Made by a program: the position numbers and the translations under genes. From Holosporaceae bacterium (GTDB taxonomy: Bacteria > Pseudomonadota > Alphaproteobacteria > UBA3830), in NCBI GenBank assembly GCA_031258475.1, contig JAIRMS010000046.1, forward strand, positions 1 through 34,180: DNA of 34,180 bases. Direction: 5' to 3'. Below, one piece after another: positions 1 through 7,242 of this stretch (positions within the stretch are counted from its first letter, which is position 1; each line of letters opens with the position of its first letter). A model generated the notes under the pieces. It was not told the origin of the DNA and did no database searches. It worked only from the letters and a program-made list of their open reading frames with translations.

Positions 1-379
1 CTACTCCGTTCACATGCGCCCTCCCGTTAGCAAAAACATCGCCACTGTGCTTCACTCGATAATGCCTTCTGTATCCTTCGTTCACTAGACCATCATATGC
101 TTTCCATTCGTCGCTGTAAATCGTTGAGTCGTTCGGCGCTAACCTCTTGATTATCGGTACCAATTCCTCCGCTGAACAATTCCCAACTATCCGCGGATAT
201 ACTTTGTCCTTTCGCTTTTTCATGCCAAATACTTTCGTTTCCCCTGATGCTACCCGACCCCTCTTGCCTCGAACTCTTCTCGCTCCAAAGTAACTTTCAT
301 CAACTTCTCTCCATATATTCTCTCCAATACCACCCTCGAAAAGTCTCACCCGTGGTGAACTAATACATGCATGGCTTAG
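1..379 (-). pseudogene. IS1595/IS1016-type (ISXO2-like) transposase, truncated and frameshifted remnant
   Basis: Reading the minus strand from 379 down to the window edge gives 126 uninterrupted codons that match the catalytic core of IS1016/ISXO2-like DDE transposases. Visible blocks are VDESYFGARRVRGKRGR (first catalytic Asp), NCSAEELVPIIKRL, IYSDEWKAYDGL (second Asp) and, just before the edge, HVNG, which in the family precedes the last acidic residue. The expected N-terminal ~70-80 residues are not in this frame: a TAG lies at 380-382. A short family-like stretch (TTASKNINS) sits in another frame immediately upstream, so the gene seems frameshifted as well as cut. The C-terminus lies beyond the window. 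Family assignment is from motif recognition; inactivity is inferred from the broken 5' end. Confidence 0.8.
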
Positions 380-382
380 CTA

Positions 383-411
383 TTGATATTTTTGCTCGCA
401 GTGGTTAGATT
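383..411 (+). promoter_or_regulatory. Putative sigma70 promoter for bamE cluster
   Basis: TTGATA at 383-388, a 17-bp spacer and TAGATT at 406-411 lie 27 bp before the bamE ATG. The -35 matches the consensus at 5/6 positions and the -10 at 4/6. It lies inside the 5' wreck of the transposase remnant, so if real it was created or left after the insertion decayed. Confidence 0.4.
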
Positions 412-438
412 TGTTCTGTATTTTTCGAGTATTAACAT

Positions 439-849
439 ATGAGAAATGGTTTATTGATTTGCGGGTTGTGTTTTTTGGTGGCGTGTCAGTCGAGGTTAAA
501 CTCCAGGGGAAACGTGATCGTGGAGGAAAGTTTCAACAGCTTCGTCGTTGGAAAAACCACGATCAACGATGTTTTGGAAAAATGTGGCACTCCGTCGTTG
601 CACAGGGATAATTACTCCTGGATCTACGTTGGTTCGAAGGTCGAGGAAGATGTTTTCAACGAGGTGAAACCTACCTACAAATTCATCGTAAAAATGACTT
701 TTGATCACAATAACGTATTGAAATCTATCAATAAAATCGATTGCAGAGACCATACCGATCTTTCCATAGATGAAGAAATTACATCTTTGATAACCGATCA
801 TGAGGCGAATTTGAAAGTAAACGGCGCGCTTAGCAGGGCACACGATTAA
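439..849 (+). CDS. bamE: BamE (SmpA/OmlA) outer-membrane assembly lipoprotein
   Basis: A 136-residue lipoprotein of the BamE family, a small subunit of the BAM complex that inserts beta-barrel proteins into the outer membrane. The N-terminus is a lipoprotein signal with lipobox L-V-A-C, so Cys16 is the predicted acylated first residue. The mature part has the family pattern: RGNV at 23-26, GKTT at 38-41 (alpha-type GKT/S...DV), CGTPS at 49-53, WIYVGS at 61-66 and a C-terminal strand region F-D-x-x-x-V-L-K-S-I. The spacing of these blocks and the W-x-Y segment followed by a longer loop fit alphaproteobacterial BamE. The ATG at 439 directly precedes the signal peptide. It is 4 bp upstream of the GT39-like gene and probably cotranscribed with it. 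Confidence 0.85.
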   Translation: MRNGLLICGLCFLVACQSRLNSRGNVIVEESFNSFVVGKTTINDVLEKCGTPSLHRDNYSWIYVGSKVEEDVFNEVKPTYKFIVKMTFDHNNVLKSINKIDCRDHTDLSIDEEITSLITDHEANLKVNGALSRAHD

Positions 850-853
850 CGAA

Positions 854-2299
854 ATGGAATTTTCCTTTTCGAGCAGAACAAATCGGCTAATTTTCGCGTA
901 CATATTTGCGTTTTCAGTCATCCCCATGGTTACGCGCAACATTATTCCAAATGATATGATCGAGAACTTGTACTGGGGAAAAGAACTTCAGCTGGGATAT
1001 GCAAAACATCCACCGCTATTCGCCTGGATTTCCTATTTTTTTTATAGAATTTTCTTCTCATGGCCGGAATCTCTGTATATTTTAACCCAATTAAATCTGT
1101 TGCTTGGGGTATATTTTATTTTCAAAATTTCACGGCTGGTTTTTGTTGATGAAACAAAGTCCTACGCGGCCGTATTGATTTTTTTGGCTTCTGGTTGTTC
1201 AGTATTTGGAAATGAAAAATTCAACGCAAACACAATTCTGATTTCACTGCTGCCAGCCGTGTTCTATTTTTTTATTCGTCTGCTGAAATTTAATAAAAAC
1301 GCGGATGCCATATTGCTTGGAATATTTTCCGCTCTGGCTTTCCTAGGAAAATATTTTGCGCTTTTATATATGGGATGCATGGCATTATTTTTGATCCTCT
1401 GCAAAGAGTGTTGGAGTCTGTTTCGCAAACCCCAGATTTATATCGCCGCCGCCGTTTTCCTGCTGTGCATTTCATGGCATTTGGCTTGGATATGCGAAAA
1501 TGACTTTATCACTCTGAAATATGCCCTTGATAAATCGGCCAACTGCGCGAAAAACCATTTTTCTGCTTTTAATTTTTTGATAATGCAATTTATATTCTTT
1601 TTCACTTCGTTTTGGGCTTTTGCCTATGCCCATCCGGAAAAGATGCGGTTTACACCGCGCCATGGATACTCGACGGAGGAGAATTTTATCATATTCATCA
1701 CAATTGCGCCCAATGTCCTTTTGTTTTTGGTTTCGGTGATTACAGGAATGAGAATCGGAAGCTTTTGGGGAACAAACATGCTTACGATGATCGGCGTTTA
1801 TCTGCTTATCATTAATGAAAAAATCGATCCGAATAGGTTGTTTGTTTTTGCGAGAAATATATCGGTCTTTTTCGCCGTAGTCCTGTTCATAAAATTGGGA
1901 ATTGCTCGTCGTTTGCTTGGCGAATACGATCCGACTAACATGCTTAATATTCGGGAAATTGCCCAGAGGATAGACGCGGATTGGACCCAAAAATTCGGCG
2001 ATCAGAAAATGAAAATTCTGAAGACGGATAAGGCCACGGCGGCGCTGCACACTCATCTCAAAGATTCTCCGTCAAGCTACGACGTGGCGCGCTGCGATTT
2101 ATTCAGAATCTGCGACTTGCATCCGCACAACAAAAATGTGGTCGTCACGTTTCTATGCGACAAGAACGACGGTGAAATCCACAATTTTCAAAATCTCCAT
2201 GGCGAAAATATTTTATTTGAGAATACGATTCATGTGATCAAAAACTTTTTTGTGTATTATGCTTTTGTAAATATAAGAAATAGTCATGAAAAAAATTAG
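854..2299 (+). CDS. GT39/ArnT-like integral membrane glycosyltransferase
   Basis: A 481-residue polytopic membrane protein resembling the GT-C fold PMT_2/ArnT family, which transfers sugars from polyprenyl-phosphate carriers to envelope acceptors on the periplasmic side. The first periplasmic loop carries the family signature: acidic residues D34 and E37 followed by G-Y-A-K-H-P-P-L at 48-55. Many hydrophobic helices follow up to about residue 350, then a ~130-residue soluble tail. The gene overlaps the next one by 14 bp. That next gene encodes a GtrB/ArnC-like enzyme that makes polyprenyl-phosphate sugars, so the pair probably forms a two-step glycan-modification module. The sugar and acceptor cannot be read from sequence; lipid A or a surface glycan are both possible. 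Confidence 0.75.
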   Translation: MEFSFSSRTNRLIFAYIFAFSVIPMVTRNIIPNDMIENLYWGKELQLGYAKHPPLFAWISYFFYRIFFSWPESLYILTQLNLLLGVYFIFKISRLVFVDETKSYAAVLIFLASGCSVFGNEKFNANTILISLLPAVFYFFIRLLKFNKNADAILLGIFSALAFLGKYFALLYMGCMALFLILCKECWSLFRKPQIYIAAAVFLLCISWHLAWICENDFITLKYALDKSANCAKNHFSAFNFLIMQFIFFFTSFWAFAYAHPEKMRFTPRHGYSTEENFIIFITIAPNVLLFLVSVITGMRIGSFWGTNMLTMIGVYLLIINEKIDPNRLFVFARNISVFFAVVLFIKLGIARRLLGEYDPTNMLNIREIAQRIDADWTQKFGDQKMKILKTDKATAALHTHLKDSPSSYDVARCDLFRICDLHPHNKNVVVTFLCDKNDGEIHNFQNLHGENILFENTIHVIKNFFVYYAFVNIRNSHEKN

Positions 2300-3206
2300 C
2301 GTTGTCGTTCCGTTTTATAATGAATCAGAATCCGTTGGAATATTTTTCAAAACAATTTTTCCTATTCTGAAGCGCACAAAATTAAAATTTGAGATATTGT
2401 GCGTAAACGACGGCAGCACAGATAATACTCTGGAATTGCTAATAGATTTGAAAAAAACCCACCCTGAAATAAAAATTTTGGATTTTTCAAGAAATTTTGG
2501 AAAAGACGCAGCCATCACAGCCGGACTGGATTTCTCCGAAGGAGATTGCGTTGTTCCCATTGACTGCGATCTGCAGGATCCTCTGGAACTGATAATCGAT
2601 ATGCTAAAGAAATGGAAAGAAGGATTCGACGTCGTCCTTGCAAAACGACTGGATCGTTCAGACGACACTCTGGTAAAACGCGTAACCGCGGAACTTTTTT
2701 ACAAGGCGCACAATCTGGTTTCGGATTTAAAACTTCCAGAAAATGTCGGAGATTTCAGATTGATGGACAGAAAAGTTATAGATTCCGTCAGGGCATTTCC
2801 CGAGCGCAAACGTTTCATGAAAGGGCTTTTCGCCTTTGCAGGGTTCAAGACTACGGTCATAGAATATAAGCGCCCGGAAAGAAACAGGGGCACGTCCAAA
2901 TGGTCATATTTAAAATTATGGAACTATGCCATCGATGGCATAACATCTTTTTCCACTTTTCCTCTAAAGATTTCCACATATCTGGGCTTGCTTGCGACGC
3001 TGCTATCTTTTACCCGCGGTGTTTGGATACTTTGCAAAACCATATTTCTCGGAGCAGACGTTCCAGGATACGCTTCACTGACCGTGGCAATACTATTTCT
3101 GGGTGGGATTCAACTGATGAGCCTTGGCATCATAGGGGAATACGTGGGACGTATCTACATAGAATCGAAACAACGTCCGCTCTACATAATAAGGGAAATA
3201 ATATAA
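2286..3206 (+). CDS. GT2 family polyprenyl-phosphate glycosyltransferase (GtrB/ArnC/DPM1-like)
   Basis: A 306-residue family 2 glycosyltransferase predicted to transfer a nucleotide-sugar onto undecaprenyl phosphate at the cytoplasmic face. Motifs seen: V-P-F-Y-N-E at 8-13, NDGSTD at 41-46, the D-x-D metal site D93/D95 in DCDLQDP, DFRLMDR at 156-162, and RNRGTSKW at 199-206, which marks the GtrB/ArnC type. Two membrane helices near 230-250 and 262-290 close the protein, as in GtrB. The ATG at 2286 lies within the end of the upstream GT39-like gene (14-bp overlap), which suggests translational coupling and a donor-acceptor partnership. The lipid-linked sugar is unknown. Confidence 0.85.
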   Translation: MKKISVVVPFYNESESVGIFFKTIFPILKRTKLKFEILCVNDGSTDNTLELLIDLKKTHPEIKILDFSRNFGKDAAITAGLDFSEGDCVVPIDCDLQDPLELIIDMLKKWKEGFDVVLAKRLDRSDDTLVKRVTAELFYKAHNLVSDLKLPENVGDFRLMDRKVIDSVRAFPERKRFMKGLFAFAGFKTTVIEYKRPERNRGTSKWSYLKLWNYAIDGITSFSTFPLKISTYLGLLATLLSFTRGVWILCKTIFLGADVPGYASLTVAILFLGGIQLMSLGIIGEYVGRIYIESKQRPLYIIREII

Positions 3207-3234
3207 TTCAAAAAATCGTAATTTACTGTATGAT
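3207..3234 (+). promoter_or_regulatory. Putative sigma70 promoter for yidC
   Basis: TTCAAA at 3207-3212, a 16-bp spacer and TATGAT at 3229-3234 lie between the end of the glycosyltransferase gene (3206) and the yidC start (3261). The -35 is 4/6 and the -10 is 5/6 to consensus. A purine-rich AAAGG precedes the ATG. Confidence 0.45.
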
Positions 3235-3260
3235 CAGGGGGCATTTTAGAAAGGCGTTAC

Positions 3261-4949
3261 ATGGAAGAAGATAAGCGCAATACAATGATGTTTTTTGCGA
3301 TTTCTATGTTGATCATGGTTGGGTATCCATATTTTTTCAATAGTAATAGAATCGTGGAGCCGACAGCCATAGAAAGTGTCAAAGAAAAATCGGAAGTTTC
3401 GTCGATCTCCCCTCCACTATCGAAAGTCGAAGTTCCGGTTCAACAAATCAAAGCGGAGAATATTTTTATAGAATCCAAAAATCTTTCTGGAATCATTTCC
3501 AGCCGCGGAGTGAAAATCGATAATGTCCGTCTGAAGAAATACAAAAAAGATAAAAGCAATGAAGAAACAGTCCAGGTTTTGGGAGACAGTCGCATTTATT
3601 TTGCACAGACGAGCTGGGTGTCGGATGATTCGAATATCGTTCTTCCGGATGAAAATTCCTGCTGGAAAACAAATTCCACCTCTCTCTCGGAAAATTCTCC
3701 AGTAACTTTGACCTGGGATAACGGCAACGGATTGCTTTTAGAAAAACAAATTTCCGTTGACGAAGGCTTTGTTATTACCATCGTTGATAAAATAAAAAAC
3801 TATGGAGCCGGCAACGTTTCTTTGAGAGCCATGACGATTATCAGTCGTGAATTTGAATCCACCGACGATTCCATGAATTTTTATGAAGGTCCACTTGGAT
3901 ACATAAACGGAAAACTGGAAGAGATAAAATACGAAGATATACTTAAACAAAAGAAGGTTAATTATCAAACCCAGGGCGGATGGTTTGGCATAACAGATAA
4001 GTATTGGCTAACCGCATTTATTCCGAATCAAAAATTGCGCCATAATGTTTCGTATAAATGTGCGTCCACCGGCGGCAAAAATATTTACAGCGTCGAAAGC
4101 ATAACCGACGTTATTTCAATTGCTCCATCCGTTGATATTTCTAAAACACATAATTTATTCATTGGAGCTAAGGAAATAAATACTCTGGACATGTACGAGG
4201 AAAAACTAGGAGTAAAACACTTCGATTTGGCCATTGATTTTGGATGTTTATATTTTCTAACCAAGCCCCTTTTGTACGCTCTGGCCTACACAAATGATTT
4301 GGTTGGTAACATGGGACTGGGGATTTTATTGATTACGTTATTGATCAAATTACTGTTATTTCCGCTGGCGAATAAATCCTATCGATCCATGAATCGTATG
4401 AGCGCTCTTCAGCCAAAAATTCAGGAATTAAGAAAAAAGTACGAAGGAGATAACGTAAAACTTGGTCAAGCGGTTTCAGAAATATATAAGAAGGAGAAAA
4501 TCAATCCTGTCGGAGGGTGCCTGCCGATTTTGATTCAATCTCCAGTGTTGTTCGCCTTGTACAAGGTGCTGTACGTATCCATAGAAATGAGGCAGGCTCC
4601 TTTCATCTGGTGGATCAGTGACCTGTCCCAGGCCGATCCATTGTCGGTGTTTAATTTATTTGGCCTAATACCAATAAATCTTCCGGCGTTTTTGCAAATT
4701 GGAATTTGGCCACTACTGATGGGAATTACCATGCTGCTGCAGCAAAAAATGAGTCCTGCTCCGGCTGATCCGGCTCAGGAAAAAATGATGCTGGTTATGC
4801 CGATAATGTTTACTTTTATGTTTGCTCAGCTGCCGTCTGGATTGGTCATATATTGGACGTTCAGTAATATTTTGGGAATTATCCAGCAATACATAATCAA
4901 AAAACTCGATGAGAAACACAGGAAGAAAGTACAGGCGAAGAAATCGTGA
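3261..4949 (+). CDS. yidC: Membrane protein insertase YidC (Oxa1 family)
   Basis: A 562-residue YidC that inserts and folds inner-membrane proteins alone or with SecYEG. Architecture: an N-terminal membrane helix (about 9-26), a large periplasmic beta domain (about 60-320) of the Gram-negative type, then the conserved 60 kDa insertase core from about 330 to 548. The core contains L-L-I-K-L-L-L-F-P-L with Lys363 at the position of the hydrophilic-groove Arg of E. coli (Lys is common in alphaproteobacteria), followed by the cytoplasmic hairpin S-A-L-Q-P-K-I-Q-E-L. NPVGGCLPILIQ and QLPSGLVIYWTFSN are further family blocks, and the tail is basic. It overlaps engB by 4 bp. The usual rnpA/yidD/rpmH neighbours are not upstream; glycosyltransferases are there instead. 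Confidence 0.97.
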   Translation: MEEDKRNTMMFFAISMLIMVGYPYFFNSNRIVEPTAIESVKEKSEVSSISPPLSKVEVPVQQIKAENIFIESKNLSGIISSRGVKIDNVRLKKYKKDKSNEETVQVLGDSRIYFAQTSWVSDDSNIVLPDENSCWKTNSTSLSENSPVTLTWDNGNGLLLEKQISVDEGFVITIVDKIKNYGAGNVSLRAMTIISREFESTDDSMNFYEGPLGYINGKLEEIKYEDILKQKKVNYQTQGGWFGITDKYWLTAFIPNQKLRHNVSYKCASTGGKNIYSVESITDVISIAPSVDISKTHNLFIGAKEINTLDMYEEKLGVKHFDLAIDFGCLYFLTKPLLYALAYTNDLVGNMGLGILLITLLIKLLLFPLANKSYRSMNRMSALQPKIQELRKKYEGDNVKLGQAVSEIYKKEKINPVGGCLPILIQSPVLFALYKVLYVSIEMRQAPFIWWISDLSQADPLSVFNLFGLIPINLPAFLQIGIWPLLMGITMLLQQKMSPAPADPAQEKMMLVMPIMFTFMFAQLPSGLVIYWTFSNILGIIQQYIIKKLDEKHRKKVQAKKS

Positions 4950-5545
4950 CGACTCTGAGGGAACTATTTAGTTCGGAATGCAAATTTGTGGCCGGGGCAG
5001 CGTCTCCGGATCAAATTCCTCGCTATTTCCTCCAGGAAGTAGCTTTTATCGGAAGGTCGAACGTCGGAAAATCTTCCCTGATAAATGCTCTGACAAGACA
5101 AAAAGATTGCGCTCGCATTTCTAAAACCCCTGGCTGCACTCGGCAGATTAATTTTTTTACTCTGGCCAATAAAATTTCTCTGGTGGATCTTCCTGGATAC
5201 GGATACGCTACCACTTCCCGTGAAATGAGGCGATCCTGGGATCATTTGATCCTAAATTATCTGCTTGAAAGACCTAATCTGCGACGAGTTTTTCTGCTCA
5301 TAGATTCTCGCCACGGAATCAAAAAAAACGACGAAGAAATTATGGAAATTTTAGATAATTCAGCTGTAATGTATCAAGTGATCCTCACAAAAATAGATAA
5401 AATCAAGAACGAAGCTTCTATCGAAGATCTGATGAAATCGCAAATCGCAAATCATGCGGCGGCTCATCCGGTAATTATTTCAACAAGTTCAAAAAAAACG
5501 CTAGGAATACAAGAAATAAGAGAAGAAATCTGGAGATTCATCTAA
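4946..5545 (+). CDS. engB: Ribosome biogenesis GTPase EngB (YihA/YsxC)
   Basis: A 199-residue TRAFAC-class GTPase needed for late 50S assembly. All G motifs are present: G1 GRSNVGKSS at 36-44, G2 threonine in KTPGCT at 60-65, G3 DLPGYG at 81-86, G4 TKID at 148-151 and G5 STSS at 179-182. Length is normal for the family. The start is GTG at 4946, sharing the GTGA with the yidC stop, a classic translational-coupling overlap. The yidC-engB order is common in alphaproteobacteria. Confidence 0.96.
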   Translation: MTTLRELFSSECKFVAGAASPDQIPRYFLQEVAFIGRSNVGKSSLINALTRQKDCARISKTPGCTRQINFFTLANKISLVDLPGYGYATTSREMRRSWDHLILNYLLERPNLRRVFLLIDSRHGIKKNDEEIMEILDNSAVMYQVILTKIDKIKNEASIEDLMKSQIANHAAAHPVIISTSSKKTLGIQEIREEIWRFI

Positions 5546-5553
5546 AAAGACAG

Positions 5554-5582
5554 TTGCGCTACTCCGGTAAAAGATGTATAAG
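5554..5582 (+). promoter_or_regulatory. Putative sigma70 promoter for rpsF-rpsR
   Basis: TTGCGC at 5554-5559, exactly 17 bp, then TATAAG at 5577-5582. The -10 is 5/6 to consensus; the -35 has the conserved TTG only. It sits just after the engB stop and 55 bp before the rpsF ATG, leaving a short leader that contains the hairpin described separately. Confidence 0.5.
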
Positions 5583-5592
5583 GTGATGGTCG

Positions 5593-5613
5593 AGAAAAGC
5601 AAGGTGCTTTTCT
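5593..5613 (+). promoter_or_regulatory. Hairpin in the rpsF leader
   Basis: AGAAAAGCA (5593-5601) and TGCTTTTCT (5605-5613) form a perfect 9-bp stem with a 3-nt loop, 23 bp before the rpsF start. Ribosomal operons starting with rpsF often carry an S6:S18-binding leader. The stem is in the right place for one, but I cannot confirm the conserved CCG-bulge structure. It is not followed by a T-run, so it is not an obvious terminator. Confidence 0.4.
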
Positions 5614-5636
5614 ATGAGTGGGGTGTTTGGAAAAAC

Positions 5637-6074
5637 ATGAGTTTTTATGAGAATATTTTTATAGGTCGCCAGGACCTATCCCAGCAGCAAATGGAAGCTT
5701 TGGGAGCGAATTTGTGCCTTTTTATTACTCAAAACGGCGGAGATGTGGTTCGTAGCGAGTATTGTGGTTTCAGAAATCTAGCCTATCCAATCAAAAAAAG
5801 CCGTAAAGGGCATTATTATATAATACAGCTAAAGGCAGACGGCCCGTTGATTAAAGAGCTGGAGCGCGTGATGAGGATCAACGAAGATATTATTCGTCAG
5901 CTTACCGTGAGAGTGGACGAGTTTGTTGATAGCGAAAATATAATTTCCCAGGCGAAAACGCTTGCGGATATCATGGCCAAAGACGCTGGATATCGTCATG
6001 CCAGTGATAAAACAGTGGTTACGGAAGAAGTTGCAGAAGAAGTAGAATCTGCGTCGACAGAAGTTCAGGAGTAG
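5637..6074 (+). CDS. rpsF: 30S ribosomal protein S6
   Basis: S6 binds S18 and helps assemble the platform of the small subunit. The protein begins MSFYENIFIGRQ, typical of S6 (M-x-x-Y-E...R-x-D-L), and has the C-terminal R-N-L-A-Y-P-I-K-K-S-R-K-G-H-Y segment that contacts S18. I chose ATG 5637 because the in-frame ATG at 5574 would add 21 residues with no S6 similarity and would lie upstream of the leader hairpin. The product is 145 residues; about 45 C-terminal residues form an acidic, Glu-rich tail (EEVAEEVESAS...), a common extension in alphaproteobacteria. rpsR follows 7 bp downstream. Confidence 0.95.
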   Translation: MSFYENIFIGRQDLSQQQMEALGANLCLFITQNGGDVVRSEYCGFRNLAYPIKKSRKGHYYIIQLKADGPLIKELERVMRINEDIIRQLTVRVDEFVDSENIISQAKTLADIMAKDAGYRHASDKTVVTEEVAEEVESASTEVQE

Positions 6075-6081
6075 GTTTCCC

Positions 6082-6345
6082 ATGAGAAATGAAAAGAAAG
6101 ATGCAAGAGGTAGAGATAGATCTTCTCGAAAAAAGACCAGTTTTAAAAAGAAGGTTTGTCCATTCAAAAGTGGAGCTCTGAGAATTGATTATAAGGATCC
6201 TCGCACTTTGCAGAAGTTCACTACGGAGAGAGGGAAGATAATGCCTTGGAGAATATCCATGGTTTCTGCTAAAAAACAAAGAGCCCTTGCTCAGGCAATT
6301 AAGAGAGCTAGATATTTGGCATTATTGCCTTATGTTGCAGATTAG
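6082..6345 (+). CDS. rpsR: 30S ribosomal protein S18
   Basis: An 87-residue basic protein of the small-subunit platform and partner of S6. The core is typical S18: K-V-C-P-F near 25-29, I-D-Y-K-D-P-R-T-L-Q-K-F, G-K-I-M-P-W-R-I-S, and the C-terminal A-I-K-R-A-R-Y-L-A-L-L-P-Y. A good GGAG-containing ribosome site overlaps the end of rpsF. The next gene starts inside its last codons, so the three genes look like one transcription unit. Confidence 0.96.
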   Translation: MRNEKKDARGRDRSSRKKTSFKKKVCPFKSGALRIDYKDPRTLQKFTTERGKIMPWRISMVSAKKQRALAQAIKRARYLALLPYVAD

Positions 6346-7240
6346 TTTAGATGAGGATTTTCGACGCGCCGCGTTTCTTGGAGTAAGCGGCGCTTTTTTT
6401 ATTTTCTGTGGCATGTTTTCGTCGTTTCACTCAATATCATTTCTTTCCGGAGTTCCGATATCCGTCGCCTATTTGGCCTACGGCGACAGAAGTGGTTTCA
6501 TTTCCCTGTTTATTGCAACAATTTTACTGTTTTTGGTATCTTCGCCTGAAAGTTCGTGCGATCTGTTTTTAAATATAATGGCTCCCGCGGCGTTGCTGGG
6601 ACATTTTTCCATAAAAAACATTGTGAAAAATCGGAAAACTTGGTGGTATCCGGAAACATTTTTGCTGCGGAATCTGGTTCTGTTGTTTGCGGCTTCCACG
6701 TTATTTTTATCCCTGACGATCTATTCCGAAGATGTTTTGTTGAAAGCAGCTCAGAATGTGAAAGATTCTCTACTTCAATCCAGCGGAGCAAACGCGGTTT
6801 TATTGCAGCAATATTTTATTTCATCCATGAGATATTCCGTTGGAATAGGCGCTTTGATCAAAATATTTATTGCCTTGTCGAATTTCAGTTTGGCTCACTG
6901 TATTACCAAAAAAATTAAAAAAAATATTCGTCCTGGATTCGATTTTAAAAAACTGACCTTCCACTACTTTTTCACAATTTTTCCATTGGTATCACTGACG
7001 CTGGCCAATATATTTACGAGCTTATCATTCGTTGGATCCGGATTGTTCGTGGTGGGATTATTCGCGCCTATGGCAGGTGGACTTTCGGTTGTACACAGAT
7101 TTTTTGAAAAAAACAGGAGCAGGCTGATTACTTTCTATCTCGCTCTGCTGCTGATAACATTACCCCTAATTGTTGGGGTAATTATTTTGGGAATCGTTGA
7201 TAGTTTTTTCCCACTTCATGGGAAAACAGAAGGATTATAG
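6332..7240 (+). CDS. DUF2232 (YybS-like) multi-spanning membrane protein
   Basis: A polytopic inner-membrane protein of about 302 residues with roughly eight hydrophobic segments and short basic loops. Membrane proteins of the DUF2232/YybS type sit directly after rpsR in many alphaproteobacteria, and both topology and position match; the molecular role of the family is not known. I prefer ATG 6332 (MLQISLDEDFRRAAF), overlapping rpsR by 14 bp, to the upstream ATG at 6287, which would run deep inside rpsR. In related genomes rplI (L9) usually follows; here an antiporter gene begins 3 bp after the stop instead. Confidence 0.7.
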   Translation: MLQISLDEDFRRAAFLGVSGAFFIFCGMFSSFHSISFLSGVPISVAYLAYGDRSGFISLFIATILLFLVSSPESSCDLFLNIMAPAALLGHFSIKNIVKNRKTWWYPETFLLRNLVLLFAASTLFLSLTIYSEDVLLKAAQNVKDSLLQSSGANAVLLQQYFISSMRYSVGIGALIKIFIALSNFSLAHCITKKIKKNIRPGFDFKKLTFHYFFTIFPLVSLTLANIFTSLSFVGSGLFVVGLFAPMAGGLSVVHRFFEKNRSRLITFYLALLLITLPLIVGVIILGIVDSFFPLHGKTEGL

Positions 7241-7242
7241 TA

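Noticed and set aside
496..942. 148-codon minus-strand ORF opposite bamE
   Set aside because: Antisense shadow: bamE has a lipobox and family motifs, while this ORF has no motif and crosses into the next gene.
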